From the NCBI GenBank assembly GCA_946222005.1, contig CAMIHP010000005.1:26218-90217 (forward strand): a DNA stretch of 64,000 nucleotides. Direction: 5' to 3'. The stretch is from an uncultured Candidatus Saccharibacteria bacterium. GTDB taxonomy: Bacteria; Patescibacteriota; Saccharimonadia; Saccharimonadales; Saccharimonadaceae. The position numbers and the translations under genes are program-made. How positions within the stretch are numbered: the first letter of the stretch is position 1; every line of letters begins with the position of its first letter. The notes under the pieces were generated by a model. The model saw nothing but the letters and a program-made list of their open reading frames with translations. It was not told the origin of the DNA and made no database searches. Below, piece after piece: positions 42,147 to 50,265 of the stretch.

Positions 42147-44731
42147 AACAGTACATGCTGCTCAGGTGCAAACACTGTCCGGATGATCGAACGGACACGC
42201 TCAGCACTCAGCGTTGCCTGGCTACTCGATAGTGTCAAGCGAATTGTGGTGGTTTGATGTGATGCATCAGGGGTTGCTTTGTAAATACTCAGCGGCGTGA
42301 GATCGCGAATCGTTACATCTGGGTATGTTTCGCTAGCTCGAGTCATAGCGCTCGAGACTGCTTGCATGAGTTCATCATAGGTAACCTCTATGCTTGTTTG
42401 GATCGAGATATCGCGCGCGGTGGTAGGGTAGCGACTCATTGGCTGGTAGTGCACCGCCGTATCACGCCATACCTGCTCCATCACATCAAGGCGAAGTGAT
42501 GCCGCTGCAGTATAGTCAGGTAGCTTGAAATGCTTCACCACTGCCGGGCGCAGCTCACCAACCACACCAATAAGCTGCCGCTCGGGCTGGCCAGCCGCTT
42601 CGCTACCTTCTACCCAGATATGAGCCGAGCGATTGATATCAAAAGGTGTATACACCGGATCATCTTGAGCTGCTGTGGCTGGCGTATACACGAGAGCCAG
42701 GCCGCTATCATGCGCCAGCTGATCTAGCGTTGCTCGCACCCGATAAAAGGCGGCACCAGCGTGTGGCTTTTTGCTACTGTACACAAGATCGATCAGCGAT
42801 TGTTCAGCTGGCAGGCCGTCCTCGCCCATCTGCGCTTTGGTGTGGCCCTTGCCGATTTCAAACAGCATAAATTCGCTATGCCCTGCCTTGATATTGGCAT
42901 GGACTTTATCGAGCAAACTCGGCAGTACACTCAGGCGGTAGTACTGGAGGTCTGGGCTGAGGGCATTTGAAAGCCGGAAGGCCTGGGCTGGGTCTTGGCC
43001 TGCACCCCTCAGTACACGCTCGTGCACAAAGCTGTAGCTGAGCACTTCGTTGGCACCCGCCCTGGCTAATGCCTCGCGCACAACGCGCTTCAGCTCACGG
43101 CGGGGGTTCTTGCGCGCTGGCTGAATACGGCGCATTGGCAGCTGGCGCGGCACAGTATCAAAGCCGTGCAGCCGGCCAATTTCCTCAACGATATCCTCTT
43201 TGGTTTCCAGGTCTGTCCGCCAGAAAGGAATTGTGACATATAACGCATCATCCTCTTGATACTCTGTGCGTTCATAGCGGATATCGCCAAACTCATTCTC
43301 AGACTCAATACTGCTCCGTAGTGTATGTGTAGATGTCTCAATTTCTACATTACCAAGCATTCTTCTTATATCATCATTATTTAGTGGTATATCGCCAAGA
43401 CGCTCTCGAATAAAGATTGGCCTTATTGCTTGTCGAGCCAGTTGATTCTCGGCAAAAATATTATCATTATGTATATCCATTACAGCACTGGCCTGCTCAC
43501 CGCCCACCATACCAATCAGCCGGTTCAGTACAGCCGCATTCTGCAGGGGTGACTGGCCTTTATTAAAGCGGGCCAGCGCATCAGTAAACACGCCGTGGCG
43601 CATGGCCATTTTGCGCACTGCGTACATGTCGAAGGTGGCACACTCCAGCACAATCGTGGTGGTTGTAGCCGATACCTCAGTGCGGCTGCCACCCATGATG
43701 CCGCCCAGGGCCACCGGGCCCTGCCCATCAGCAATCACTATGTCGTCTGGCGTCAGCTCAATTGTCTTACCATTCAGTAGCGCCAGCGTTTCGCCCCGGT
43801 GCGCCATACGCACGCCAAGCTGCCCACCGCGGAGCGTATCGTAATCATACGCATGGGTTGGCTGGGCCGTCATGAGCATCACATAATTGGTTGCATCCAC
43901 AATGTTATTAATCGGCTTTGCCCCCATCGCCACCAGTTGGCACTGCAGCCAAAACGGACTGGGTGCTACCTGCACACCGCGGATCGCCACCGCCATAAAG
44001 CGTGGCACAAGCTGCGGGATATCGTTCGAAACCGCGAGCGGCACACTATCACCATCACCAAATACCTGCTCCAGGTTATACCACGTAGGGCTGGTAAATG
44101 GTTGATGAAGAATGCCAGCAATCTCGCGCGCCACACCCAGCTGGCCAAAGCAATCTGGCCGGTGGGTAAACATCTTGTTCTCGATATCAAGCACATAGTC
44201 ATCCAGGCCAAACAGCGTGGCAAAGTCAGCCCCTGGCTGCAAAGCCTTACCCGCTGGCAGGTCGCGCGGCGTCAGTGCTACAATCCCCTCGTGGTCGGTA
44301 CCAATTGCCAGCTCATCAGCCGCGGCTAGCATACCCTGGCTAAGCACCCCACGGAGCTTGCGCGCATCGAGCGTAAAGGGCTCACCCTCGAGGATGCTAG
44401 CTGGCACCGTACTTGCAGGCGGCAGCCATACGGCCCACATACCAGCTTGTACATTGGGCGCGCCGCACACCACCTGCACCAGGCCGTTTTCATCGCGTGG
44501 TACATCCGGCACTGCTATGCCGTCATCAATTTTCGTCACGCTCAGGCGGTCGGCATTGGGGTGCTTAGTGCACTCTACCACGCGCACCACGCGCGCGCCG
44601 CGATAACGTTCGGCCAGGTTTTCTACCCGGTCTACCTTACCAAGCTGTCGATTGATGAGCTGTGCCAGCTCATCCACTGGCGGCAATTCAAAGTTAATAA
44701 GTTGTTTTATAACATTAAGGCTGACTTTCAT
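42122..44731 (-). CDS. pheT: Phenylalanyl-tRNA synthetase beta subunit
   Basis: 869 residues. EMAP-type tRNA-binding domain (VVRVVECTKHPNADRLSVTKID, about 45-160), B3/B4 editing domain (MAMRHGVFTDALARFNKG), B5, the catalytic-like core with SYSFVHERVL and LLFEIGKGH-type segment, and the C-terminal anticodon-binding FDX-ACB domain (SRYPTTARDISIQ...). Slightly longer than usual (about 800). It works as an α2β2 enzyme, but pheS lies 8 kb away at 52623 on the other strand, so the usual pheST operon is split. Confidence 0.95.
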   Translation of the reverse strand: MKVSLNVIKQLINFELPPVDELAQLINRQLGKVDRVENLAERYRGARVVRVVECTKHPNADRLSVTKIDDGIAVPDVPRDENGLVQVVCGAPNVQAGMWAVWLPPASTVPASILEGEPFTLDARKLRGVLSQGMLAAADELAIGTDHEGIVALTPRDLPAGKALQPGADFATLFGLDDYVLDIENKMFTHRPDCFGQLGVAREIAGILHQPFTSPTWYNLEQVFGDGDSVPLAVSNDIPQLVPRFMAVAIRGVQVAPSPFWLQCQLVAMGAKPINNIVDATNYVMLMTAQPTHAYDYDTLRGGQLGVRMAHRGETLALLNGKTIELTPDDIVIADGQGPVALGGIMGGSRTEVSATTTTIVLECATFDMYAVRKMAMRHGVFTDALARFNKGQSPLQNAAVLNRLIGMVGGEQASAVMDIHNDNIFAENQLARQAIRPIFIRERLGDIPLNNDDIRRMLGNVEIETSTHTLRSSIESENEFGDIRYERTEYQEDDALYVTIPFWRTDLETKEDIVEEIGRLHGFDTVPRQLPMRRIQPARKNPRRELKRVVREALARAGANEVLSYSFVHERVLRGAGQDPAQAFRLSNALSPDLQYYRLSVLPSLLDKVHANIKAGHSEFMLFEIGKGHTKAQMGEDGLPAEQSLIDLVYSSKKPHAGAAFYRVRATLDQLAHDSGLALVYTPATAAQDDPVYTPFDINRSAHIWVEGSEAAGQPERQLIGVVGELRPAVVKHFKLPDYTAAASLRLDVMEQVWRDTAVHYQPMSRYPTTARDISIQTSIEVTYDELMQAVSSAMTRASETYPDVTIRDLTPLSIYKATPDASHQTTTIRLTLSSSQATLSAERVRSIIRTVFAPEQHVLFQGVDFGE

Positions 44732-44846
44732 ACTGGGTTATAGTATACCATCTCGAGGTAAAGCTGCGCTACAAACCGTATTCTCTTTCGTCGTACACTA
44801 ACACTACTCCATATAAAAGATACGAAACTATCTACCGTCTTATCTC

Positions 44847-45347
44847 TCAAATATCCAAATGCTCTACTGGCTGCTCCAGGCTCTGTTGCAAATTCTGCAC
44901 AGCGCGCTCTGGGATATACGCCGCGAGCTCATCAATCGTATCGACAACCTCCATTCGCCCCCATTGTTTGACTGTCGCTGGATTGTCGTTGGTTTGCGTG
45001 CTACGCTGCGTGCCTGTAGGCCAATAGTTCCAGTCGGCGTGATTGCGCTCATAGTACACATAACGGCCCTTTTGCGTAAGATACACTCGTTGTTCGCGAA
45101 GAGCTGCTTTATCCTTTGCTATTGTCCTGTATATCTTACGGCCCATAAAAATCTTATGCTGATACACGCCATCCTTGCCAACGCGCAGCTGTACTTCATG
45201 AAAGCCATCGTGTGTTGCTTGCTGCCGCTCAACTAACAAACGATAACCCGCCATTAGTGCTGCAGATAGACTCATACTAAGACCAGGCAACGTCCCTTCA
45301 ATATAGCGTTCGTCGCTGTGCGAAAAATAGATTGTTTTATTGGCCAT
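44847..45347 (-). CDS. EXLDI protein
   Basis: 166 residues ending in EHLDI, the C-terminal signature that names this family (TIGR04342). Other fits: N-terminal KTIYFSHSDERYIE, GFHEVQLRVGKDGVYQHKIFMGRKIYR, VYLTQKGRYVYYERNHADWNYW, and DTIDELAAYIPE. The family is best known from Actinobacteria; its function is unknown and the N-terminus looks like a ribbon-helix-helix/repressor type in some members. The second of two ATGs (45347) has the better distance to AAGGAGGAG. A palindrome at the promoter suggests tight control, perhaps by itself. Confidence 0.85.
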   Translation of the reverse strand: MANKTIYFSHSDERYIEGTLPGLSMSLSAALMAGYRLLVERQQATHDGFHEVQLRVGKDGVYQHKIFMGRKIYRTIAKDKAALREQRVYLTQKGRYVYYERNHADWNYWPTGTQRSTQTNDNPATVKQWGRMEVVDTIDELAAYIPERAVQNLQQSLEQPVEHLDI

Positions 45348-45360
45348 CATACTCCTCCTT

Positions 45361-45409
45361 ATATGTATAGTTATACATATATAGTATCTATCTTCTATGG
45401 TATTGTCAA
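45361..45409 (-). promoter_or_regulatory. Promoter and palindromic operator of the EXLDI gene
   Basis: TTGACA (45404-45409), 17 bases, TACTAT (45381-45386) on the minus strand. Directly downstream, at the expected transcription start, is a perfect inverted repeat of two 9-bp arms with a 2-base centre (45361-45380, arms ATATGTATA/TATACATAT). A repressor there would block initiation and sit next to the ribosome site. Confidence 0.75.
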
Positions 45410-45543
45410 GGTTGTTCGGGAGTGTAGTGCATTACCTCTGTTATATTGACATAAAATAGCGATACTATCCAAAATATGCTACATTATCCGCCTGCTTATG
45501 CTACAATTACACAGGCATACAAGAACATAATCTGGAGGTTTAT

Positions 45544-46293
45544 ATGCATACCGGTATTCGACGAATGGGACAGCGTAACTGTATTTATAGCGCGCTCCGC
45601 CAAGAATTAATGGACACGATGTTTCAGGACAAGGTTGGGTCATACGACTCTTCTCGCTACGAGGTTGATCTCAACAAGCAACACTTTGCCATGGTATCAG
45701 ACACAGGCAAGGTAACGGCCAAGGCACACCTGCTTGCATCTATCGCCGTCGAGCCACCAACTCTCATGTGGGGCTACGCGGACGAGCTTGCACAGTTTGG
45801 CAAAGCGGTCGAGCTCGCCCACAAGGTACGCGAGTATGGCTTAGAGCACAAAGAGAATGATCTCGTTAGCCCAGAAGTTGAATATACTTTCCCACCCGAT
45901 ATAGACCAACAGCTTGTGATCGCCAGTGTCGCGCACGATATCGGCTTTGCTGCTATCACTATCTTTGGTACGGATTATTACTACTACAGCTCACCAATTC
46001 GTGGTGGTCGCCGTGTAGTGCTTTTGCTTGAGAATATCTCTGAGCCCATACCGCCCATTACACTCGACTATTTCTACTCGCGCCTGCCACGCTATCTACA
46101 GCAGGTGGACGACATTGCATGGTCGCTGGAGGGTTTTGTGGAGCTGATGCCAGGTTGGAGCATCGAGATGAACGACGATGACAATGGCGTCCACCACGCC
46201 CGTGTCACCGATGATACCGGCACAAGTATCCGCGTCAGTTACCAATTCGATGAGTACGAGCGACTGAAGCGGCTTGAGTTTAATCACGACTAA
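45544..46293 (+). CDS. DUF6882-like protein
   Basis: 249 residues, cytoplasmic. LLASIAVEPPTLMWGYADEL, AHKVREYGLEHKENDL and a following segment (LVIASVAHDIGFAAITIFG) fit the conserved order of DUF6882, in which a Trp-rich strand precedes an R-x-YG helix. This family occurs mostly in Actinobacteria and its role is unknown. The C-terminal 60 residues (GFVELMPGWSIEMNDDDNG) may be a separate small domain. GGAGG-tttat-ATG sets the start; TGCTACAAT lies about 40 bases upstream. It is divergent from the EXLDI gene. Confidence 0.65.
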   Translation: MHTGIRRMGQRNCIYSALRQELMDTMFQDKVGSYDSSRYEVDLNKQHFAMVSDTGKVTAKAHLLASIAVEPPTLMWGYADELAQFGKAVELAHKVREYGLEHKENDLVSPEVEYTFPPDIDQQLVIASVAHDIGFAAITIFGTDYYYYSSPIRGGRRVVLLLENISEPIPPITLDYFYSRLPRYLQQVDDIAWSLEGFVELMPGWSIEMNDDDNGVHHARVTDDTGTSIRVSYQFDEYERLKRLEFNHD

Positions 46294-46316
46294 TACTCGC
46301 TACCAGTGATATACAA

Positions 46317-46346
46317 AAAACCGCATTTGTATAGTAATGCGGTTTT
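46317..46346 (+). terminator. Terminator after the DUF6882-like gene
   Basis: AAAACCGCAT pairs with ATGCGGTTTT (10 bp), followed by ATTGTAGTTTTTAC. Confidence 0.85.
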
Positions 46347-46481
46347 ATTGTAGTTTTTACATCAATATGACCTCTGTTAGTCTCTGACTATAACAGTATA
46401 AGCTCGCTTCAAGATATATAACCAGTGTTTGCAATTGATGCAACAATCCGGCATACTGGAGAGTACTAAAGGAGGACTGAC

Positions 46482-47471
46482 ATGACAAAACCAGACTATA
46501 TCAGCCTAAAGAATTGGGTTGTTGCTGGCCTGTTGAGTGTGACAGGGCTTGTGGCAGCAACGACGTTCCTGGCACCGAGCCAAGCGGCCGCCAGTAGCGA
46601 TTTGCGCTCAGCTACTATAACCCGCAAGAACTACAACGAGGCGATGAGCAGCATCGACCAGCAAATCAAGCAAGAAGAGAGCGACAGCAGCATTCGCCCA
46701 GAGTGCCGCACCTACACCAAGACCCATGGCAAGCGTGCTGCAAAGGCCGTCCTCATGATTCACGGCATCAGTGGCTGCAGCAACGTTTACCAAAAGTTGG
46801 CAGATGAATTCTACAACCAAGGCTACAACGTCTACGTCCCACGTGTACCCAAGCATGGCTACACCGACAACAAACGCCATGGCGAGATCTCTACCAAAGA
46901 CATTGCCGACTTCATGAAGACGAGTGCACAGCAAGTGAGCGGCCTGGGCGATGAGCTTGGTATTGTTGGCCACTCTGGTGGTGGTGATATGGCGACGTGG
47001 CTTGCGCAGTATGGTAATGGCTTCTTTACGAATGTGCTGCTGCTTGCCCCATTCTACGAGCCAGCAGCTAGCCAAGCCCCCAAGTGGCAGCTGCCCATCC
47101 TGCGCACATTGTATGGCTATAACATTTTGCCAGATAAGTTTAGCCCAAGCGGCTTGTCATACCGCGCACTTGGCAAGTATCTCATCGTCAAAGAGAACTT
47201 CAAGAAAGACCTCGCTGCACCGGGCCTCAAGCGCGTTGCGACAGTGACGAGTGAGAATGATGACGCTGTCGATAATGGCCTAGCGGTGAGTATTCCGCAG
47301 CGCATGGCTCAGGCAAACAATGCATCATTCCAGCACTATACCCTGCCAAAGCGGCTCAACATCGGCCACAATATGGTTGGGTCAACCGATGGCGGTATGG
47401 CCACCCACCACCAGGCAATCTACACGCAGTACCTTAACCTCTACGAGGGTCGTCAAACTGCCGAAATCTAG
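46482..47471 (+). CDS. Secreted α/β-hydrolase (lipase/esterase-like), copy A
   Basis: 329 residues with a signal peptide ending near APSQAAA. α/β-hydrolase fold: oxyanion region MIHGISGC, nucleophile elbow GHSGGGDM (Ser), acid in SENDDAVD, and His in NIGHNM. A conserved pair of Cys flanks the first strand (RPECRTY and SGCSN). The 330-residue protein at 50266 is a close paralogue. A lipolytic or peptidolytic enzyme acting on host envelope or nutrients is plausible; the substrate is unknown. An AAAGGAGG ribosome site precedes the ATG and the motif ACCTCTGTTA lies 100 bases upstream. Confidence 0.87.
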   Translation: MTKPDYISLKNWVVAGLLSVTGLVAATTFLAPSQAAASSDLRSATITRKNYNEAMSSIDQQIKQEESDSSIRPECRTYTKTHGKRAAKAVLMIHGISGCSNVYQKLADEFYNQGYNVYVPRVPKHGYTDNKRHGEISTKDIADFMKTSAQQVSGLGDELGIVGHSGGGDMATWLAQYGNGFFTNVLLLAPFYEPAASQAPKWQLPILRTLYGYNILPDKFSPSGLSYRALGKYLIVKENFKKDLAAPGLKRVATVTSENDDAVDNGLAVSIPQRMAQANNASFQHYTLPKRLNIGHNMVGSTDGGMATHHQAIYTQYLNLYEGRQTAEI

Positions 47472-47501
47472 CTGGCTCTAGCACCCATAATAAAATACTG
47501 C

Positions 47502-47534
47502 AGCTCAGTCAGCTGCAGTATTTTTATTATATTT
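47502..47534 (+). terminator. Terminator after hydrolase copy A
   Basis: A 14-bp perfect stem (47502-47515 with 47521-47534), 5-base loop, then TATTATATTTTT. Confidence 0.9.
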
Positions 47535-47717
47535 TTGAGAATATGAGACTCAAATTTTGCTTAGCTACCCCTCCCCTGTTGCTCCTATTACAAAGGCTGC
47601 CCGACTACTCATCTGCTTGAAGCATCCCATGCAAGCATCAGATGAGCTCTTAGCATAATCAAAGGGAGTGTGAGGAGAAAACTTCAGAAAGAATAGAGAA
47701 GTTTAATATTGCAGACC

Positions 47718-48269
47718 CTACCGCTGCTCGGCAATCAGCGCACGCTTCAGCCGGCGCAAGCCACGCCAGCACCGCACGCAAAGATAGCCATCAAAGAGTG
47801 CGACAAGTACCAACCCGTAGAACTCAGGCCGCTGCAAGACAGCTGGCGTTTGCATAAGCTTATACCCAATATAGGCAAACAGCAACACAACGATCATCAT
47901 CAGCAGTCCCATACGCTGCTTGCTAATGCGCTTCACCATTGCCAGGCGAGACTCGTTGTCGCTAAAGATATCGTCTTCTTCAGCCTCACTGCTCGGCCTG
48001 CGAAACACATGGAAGCCATTGGCTGATGCAACATATTCCCAGCCATAGTCGGCATAGAGCTGCTGATACTGCGCATTTTCTTCGCGCCGAGTAAGATTCT
48101 GAAAATCGATTTTGTACGTATAGTGCGCCGCCGGGCACGGCTCGAATATATAAAAGCACGGGACAATAAAGCGTTTGAGGGCATACCCTTGCCGATGCTG
48201 CTCAGCAAGAAATGCCTCCTCTTGCCCATACTCTGGCAACATATAGTAGCGACACATGATCCGTGACAT
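47718..48269 (-). CDS. DUF2812-domain membrane protein
   Basis: 183 residues. The N-terminal soluble part has the DUF2812 pattern: KRFIVPCFYIFEPCPAAHYTYKIDF, then YQQLYADYGWEYV, GFHVFRR and FSDNESRLAMVKR. Two membrane helices follow (about 120-160). DUF2812 proteins are typically encoded right after a PadR regulator, as here (six bases apart). Their role is unknown; a membrane stress or antimicrobial response is usually assumed. Confidence 0.87.
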   Translation of the reverse strand: MSRIMCRYYMLPEYGQEEAFLAEQHRQGYALKRFIVPCFYIFEPCPAAHYTYKIDFQNLTRREENAQYQQLYADYGWEYVASANGFHVFRRPSSEAEEDDIFSDNESRLAMVKRISKQRMGLLMMIVVLLFAYIGYKLMQTPAVLQRPEFYGLVLVALFDGYLCVRCWRGLRRLKRALIAEQR

Positions 48270-48274
48270 TTCAG

Positions 48275-48592
48275 CTATTTCCTTCCTTTGCTATTGTTAT
48301 ACAGCCGCTCGATCCGCCGCAGCTCGCAGGCTAATATCTCTTGGCCGAGTGGTGTTATATGGTAGATTTTACGCTTATCCTCTTCTCGTACGAAGCGAAT
48401 TATGCCATCCTTCTCCATCTTGGCGAGCGTGCCATACATTGTGCCGGGGCTAATCTGCACCTGGCCGTCCGTCATCTGCTTGACACGCTGACCAATCGTA
48501 TAGCCATGCATTTCTGCCTGCAAACAGAATAGGATATAGAACCCTGTCTCGGTCATCGGTGAGTAGATACGTCGTAGCTTTGCTTGGATCAT
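48275..48592 (-). CDS. PadR-family transcriptional regulator
   Basis: 105 residues: TETGFYILFCLQAEMHGYTIGQRVKQMTDGQVQIS, then PGTMYGTLAKMEKDGIIRFVREEDKRKIYHITPLGQEIL, the classic PadR winged helix and wing. PadR repressors respond to small molecules or stress and usually control the genes beside them: here the CPBP protease upstream and DUF2812 downstream. A TATAAT box lies 20 bases before its ATG, so it may also have its own promoter. Confidence 0.92.
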   Translation of the reverse strand: MIQAKLRRIYSPMTETGFYILFCLQAEMHGYTIGQRVKQMTDGQVQISPGTMYGTLAKMEKDGIIRFVREEDKRKIYHITPLGQEILACELRRIERLYNNSKGRK

Positions 48593-48624
48593 GTGCGCTT
48601 TCTCAGATATGTATTATACCTTGT

Positions 48625-49323
48625 CTAGCCTCGAGTTGCGAGCACAAGAAGAATCGTCGCGAGGCTATTCTGGAGGAGATGTACGCCTATTGAGGCATAC
48701 AGACTCTTATTCTGCTCATAGGCTCGACACAAGAAGAACGCCAGTGGTAGATAGCTGAGAATCGCCAGGCCATTCTTGATTCCTCCTGTGAGCATGTATG
48801 GTGCTACATGCACGAGCGCAAAGAGTACCATTGATGCTGCATAAGCAAGAACACGAGATTTTTGCAATAAGCGAGCAAAGATAACGCCACGAAAGACAAC
48901 TTCCTCAACGATCGGCCCAAATACCACCGCCATAAATACCGCATACCATAGCGCTCCACCAAAGAGACCAACGAGCGTTGCTTGGTTTTGGTTAGTGACT
49001 TGCAGCGCAGCAAGCAAGAGTACTACCGGCATCGTTGCAAGATATGCAAAGAGAAAATACTTGACGACAAACCAGCTATTCTTGCCCGGTGCTTGCCGTG
49101 CAGTGCGCCATGCAGCAGCAAGTTCAGCTCGTTTCTTCATTACAATATAGCCAAGCAAGAGCACACTTGCTACAGCATTGATGATGATCCCAAGCACGCT
49201 TGTCGATGATATAGCAGCAAATCGCTCTAGCACATACGACAATGCTGTCATACCTACCATGTAGCCAGCAAAGTATGCCAGCAGAATTTTTACGTCATCC
49301 CGTCGTTTCATTGTTTTATTCAT
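48625..49323 (-). CDS. CPBP-family intramembrane metalloprotease
   Basis: 232 residues with six to eight membrane helices. The Abi/CPBP motifs are present: EEVVFRG (EExxxR) and FALVHV (FxxxH), which form the glutamate/histidine active site inside the membrane. Relatives act in bacteriocin self-immunity and prenyl-protein processing. AAAGGA precedes the ATG. First gene of a CPBP-PadR-DUF2812 operon. Confidence 0.92.
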   Translation of the reverse strand: MNKTMKRRDDVKILLAYFAGYMVGMTALSYVLERFAAISSTSVLGIIINAVASVLLLGYIVMKKRAELAAAWRTARQAPGKNSWFVVKYFLFAYLATMPVVLLLAALQVTNQNQATLVGLFGGALWYAVFMAVVFGPIVEEVVFRGVIFARLLQKSRVLAYAASMVLFALVHVAPYMLTGGIKNGLAILSYLPLAFFLCRAYEQNKSLYASIGVHLLQNSLATILLVLATRG

Positions 49324-49358
49324 TAACTATCCTTTCTCGATTGGTACATCGAAGTCAT

Positions 49359-49420
49359 ATGTATCGTAGTGCGATATATCGTATATTCTTATTGTATACC
49401 GTAGCTCGATATAATGTCAA
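49359..49420 (-). promoter_or_regulatory. CPBP-PadR operon promoter with candidate PadR operator
   Basis: TTGACA (49415-49420), 16 bases, TATACA (49393-49398; or TACAAT at 18 bases). Downstream of the expected start lies ATGTATCG-N5-CGATATAT (49359-49379), an inverted repeat with one mismatch and AT-rich arms as in PadR sites. Confidence 0.6.
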
Positions 49421-49460
49421 TAGTATGTTCTTTTATATGGCATGGTTTTATTTCTATGCA

Positions 49461-49490
49461 AAAAATCAGCAGTACAGTCTGCTGATTTTT
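49461..49490 (-). terminator. Terminator, 12-bp stem
   Basis: AAAAATCAGCAG/CTGCTGATTTTT with a 6-base loop and TTTTTTGC on the minus strand. Confidence 0.88.
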
Positions 49491-49520
49491 GCAATTTACC
49501 CGTCTGCTTATCTGTGCTTA

Positions 49521-49610
49521 CTATTGCAGATGCTTCGTGCGCCACCGCTCAATCACTTGCGATCGGCTCAGCATAATTTGAGGGACTATCTTAGATAGTG
49601 CGCTAAACAT
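49521..49610 (-). CDS. Possible 29-residue peptide or gene remnant
   Basis: ATG at 49610 reads MFSALSKIVPQIMLSRSQVI and ends ERWRTKHLQ-TAG just ahead of the terminator. It has no clear ribosome site. Basic and amphipathic; could be a small protein or the tail of a lost gene. Confidence 0.25.
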   Translation of the reverse strand: MFSALSKIVPQIMLSRSQVIERWRTKHLQ

Positions 49611-49655
49611 CTAGGTACGATCCAAATATATGCCAACTTAATGCCAGCCATTTAT

Positions 49656-50225
49656 CTATTTTGTGACAGGGATACCAAGGACATTCTCAATATATGCAAC
49701 AACCTCCTCACGCTTCTTATTGAAGTCACGGTCACCACTACAAACTGCTCTTTTATCTTCATCACGCAAAACATACTGAAGGGCAGATTGTTTGTAGTCA
49801 TCAGATATCTCTCGGTTGGTAGCAATATCAAACAAGCTGTATTGATACCCCGTTATTTTATGTTTTACAGCTAAACTCGCTGCACGCGTCCAACCATTGT
49901 GGCCGCTTAGCCCAGTCACTCTCCACAGTGCTATCGTATATGGTGAGACCTCCCATGTACGATTACCCGCTTCATCGGTGCGCTCAAACTGCTGTTCTGG
50001 GCAAACCAGCGTACCGTCAGCTGTTCTCAGAACAATAAGGTCTTTCTGGCCAACCTTTCTACCACTCTTTCTCTTTGCGAAGTATTTTAACAGACCATCA
50101 AGACGCATGACCGGCCCCACCACATCAGCGAACGAAACCTCATTCTGTTCTTTTGGATCAGGAGAGGTTGCCTCACTCGGTGAAGTCCTGTGCGCTCCTA
50201 CTCCTTTCTCTCTCGAATTACTCAT
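49656..50225 (-). CDS. Hypothetical cytoplasmic protein, 189 residues
   Basis: Polar, disordered N-terminus (about 1-30), then a helical-plus-strand domain: VMRLDGLLKYFAKRKSG, LIVLRTADGTLVCPEQQFE and TGLSGHNGWTRAASLAVKHK. The run DGTLVCPEQQFE ... WTRAA faintly recalls the C-terminal part of MbcA/ParS-Xre antitoxin proteins, but no partner toxin gene is adjacent and the match is not firm. AAGGAG lies 11 bases before the ATG. Function unknown. Confidence 0.65.
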   Translation of the reverse strand: MSNSREKGVGAHRTSPSEATSPDPKEQNEVSFADVVGPVMRLDGLLKYFAKRKSGRKVGQKDLIVLRTADGTLVCPEQQFERTDEAGNRTWEVSPYTIALWRVTGLSGHNGWTRAASLAVKHKITGYQYSLFDIATNREISDDYKQSALQYVLRDEDKRAVCSGDRDFNKKREEVVAYIENVLGIPVTK

Positions 50226-50265
50226 GATCTATTCTACTCCTTTCTTTTACATTATTATATCATTT

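Larger units (their letters stand above)
49324..49655. other. Gap between CPBP operon and the 189-residue gene
   Basis: From right to left on the minus strand: a possible 29-codon frame (49521-49610), a terminator (49461-49490), the CPBP promoter (49391-49420) and a near-palindrome at 49359-49379. Otherwise AT-rich without visible genes. Confidence 0.6.

Noticed and set aside
47612..47656. Hairpin CTCATCTG...CAGATGAG downstream of the DUF2812 gene as a terminator
   Set aside because: The stem has a three-base bulge and there is no U-tract on the minus strand; function uncertain.
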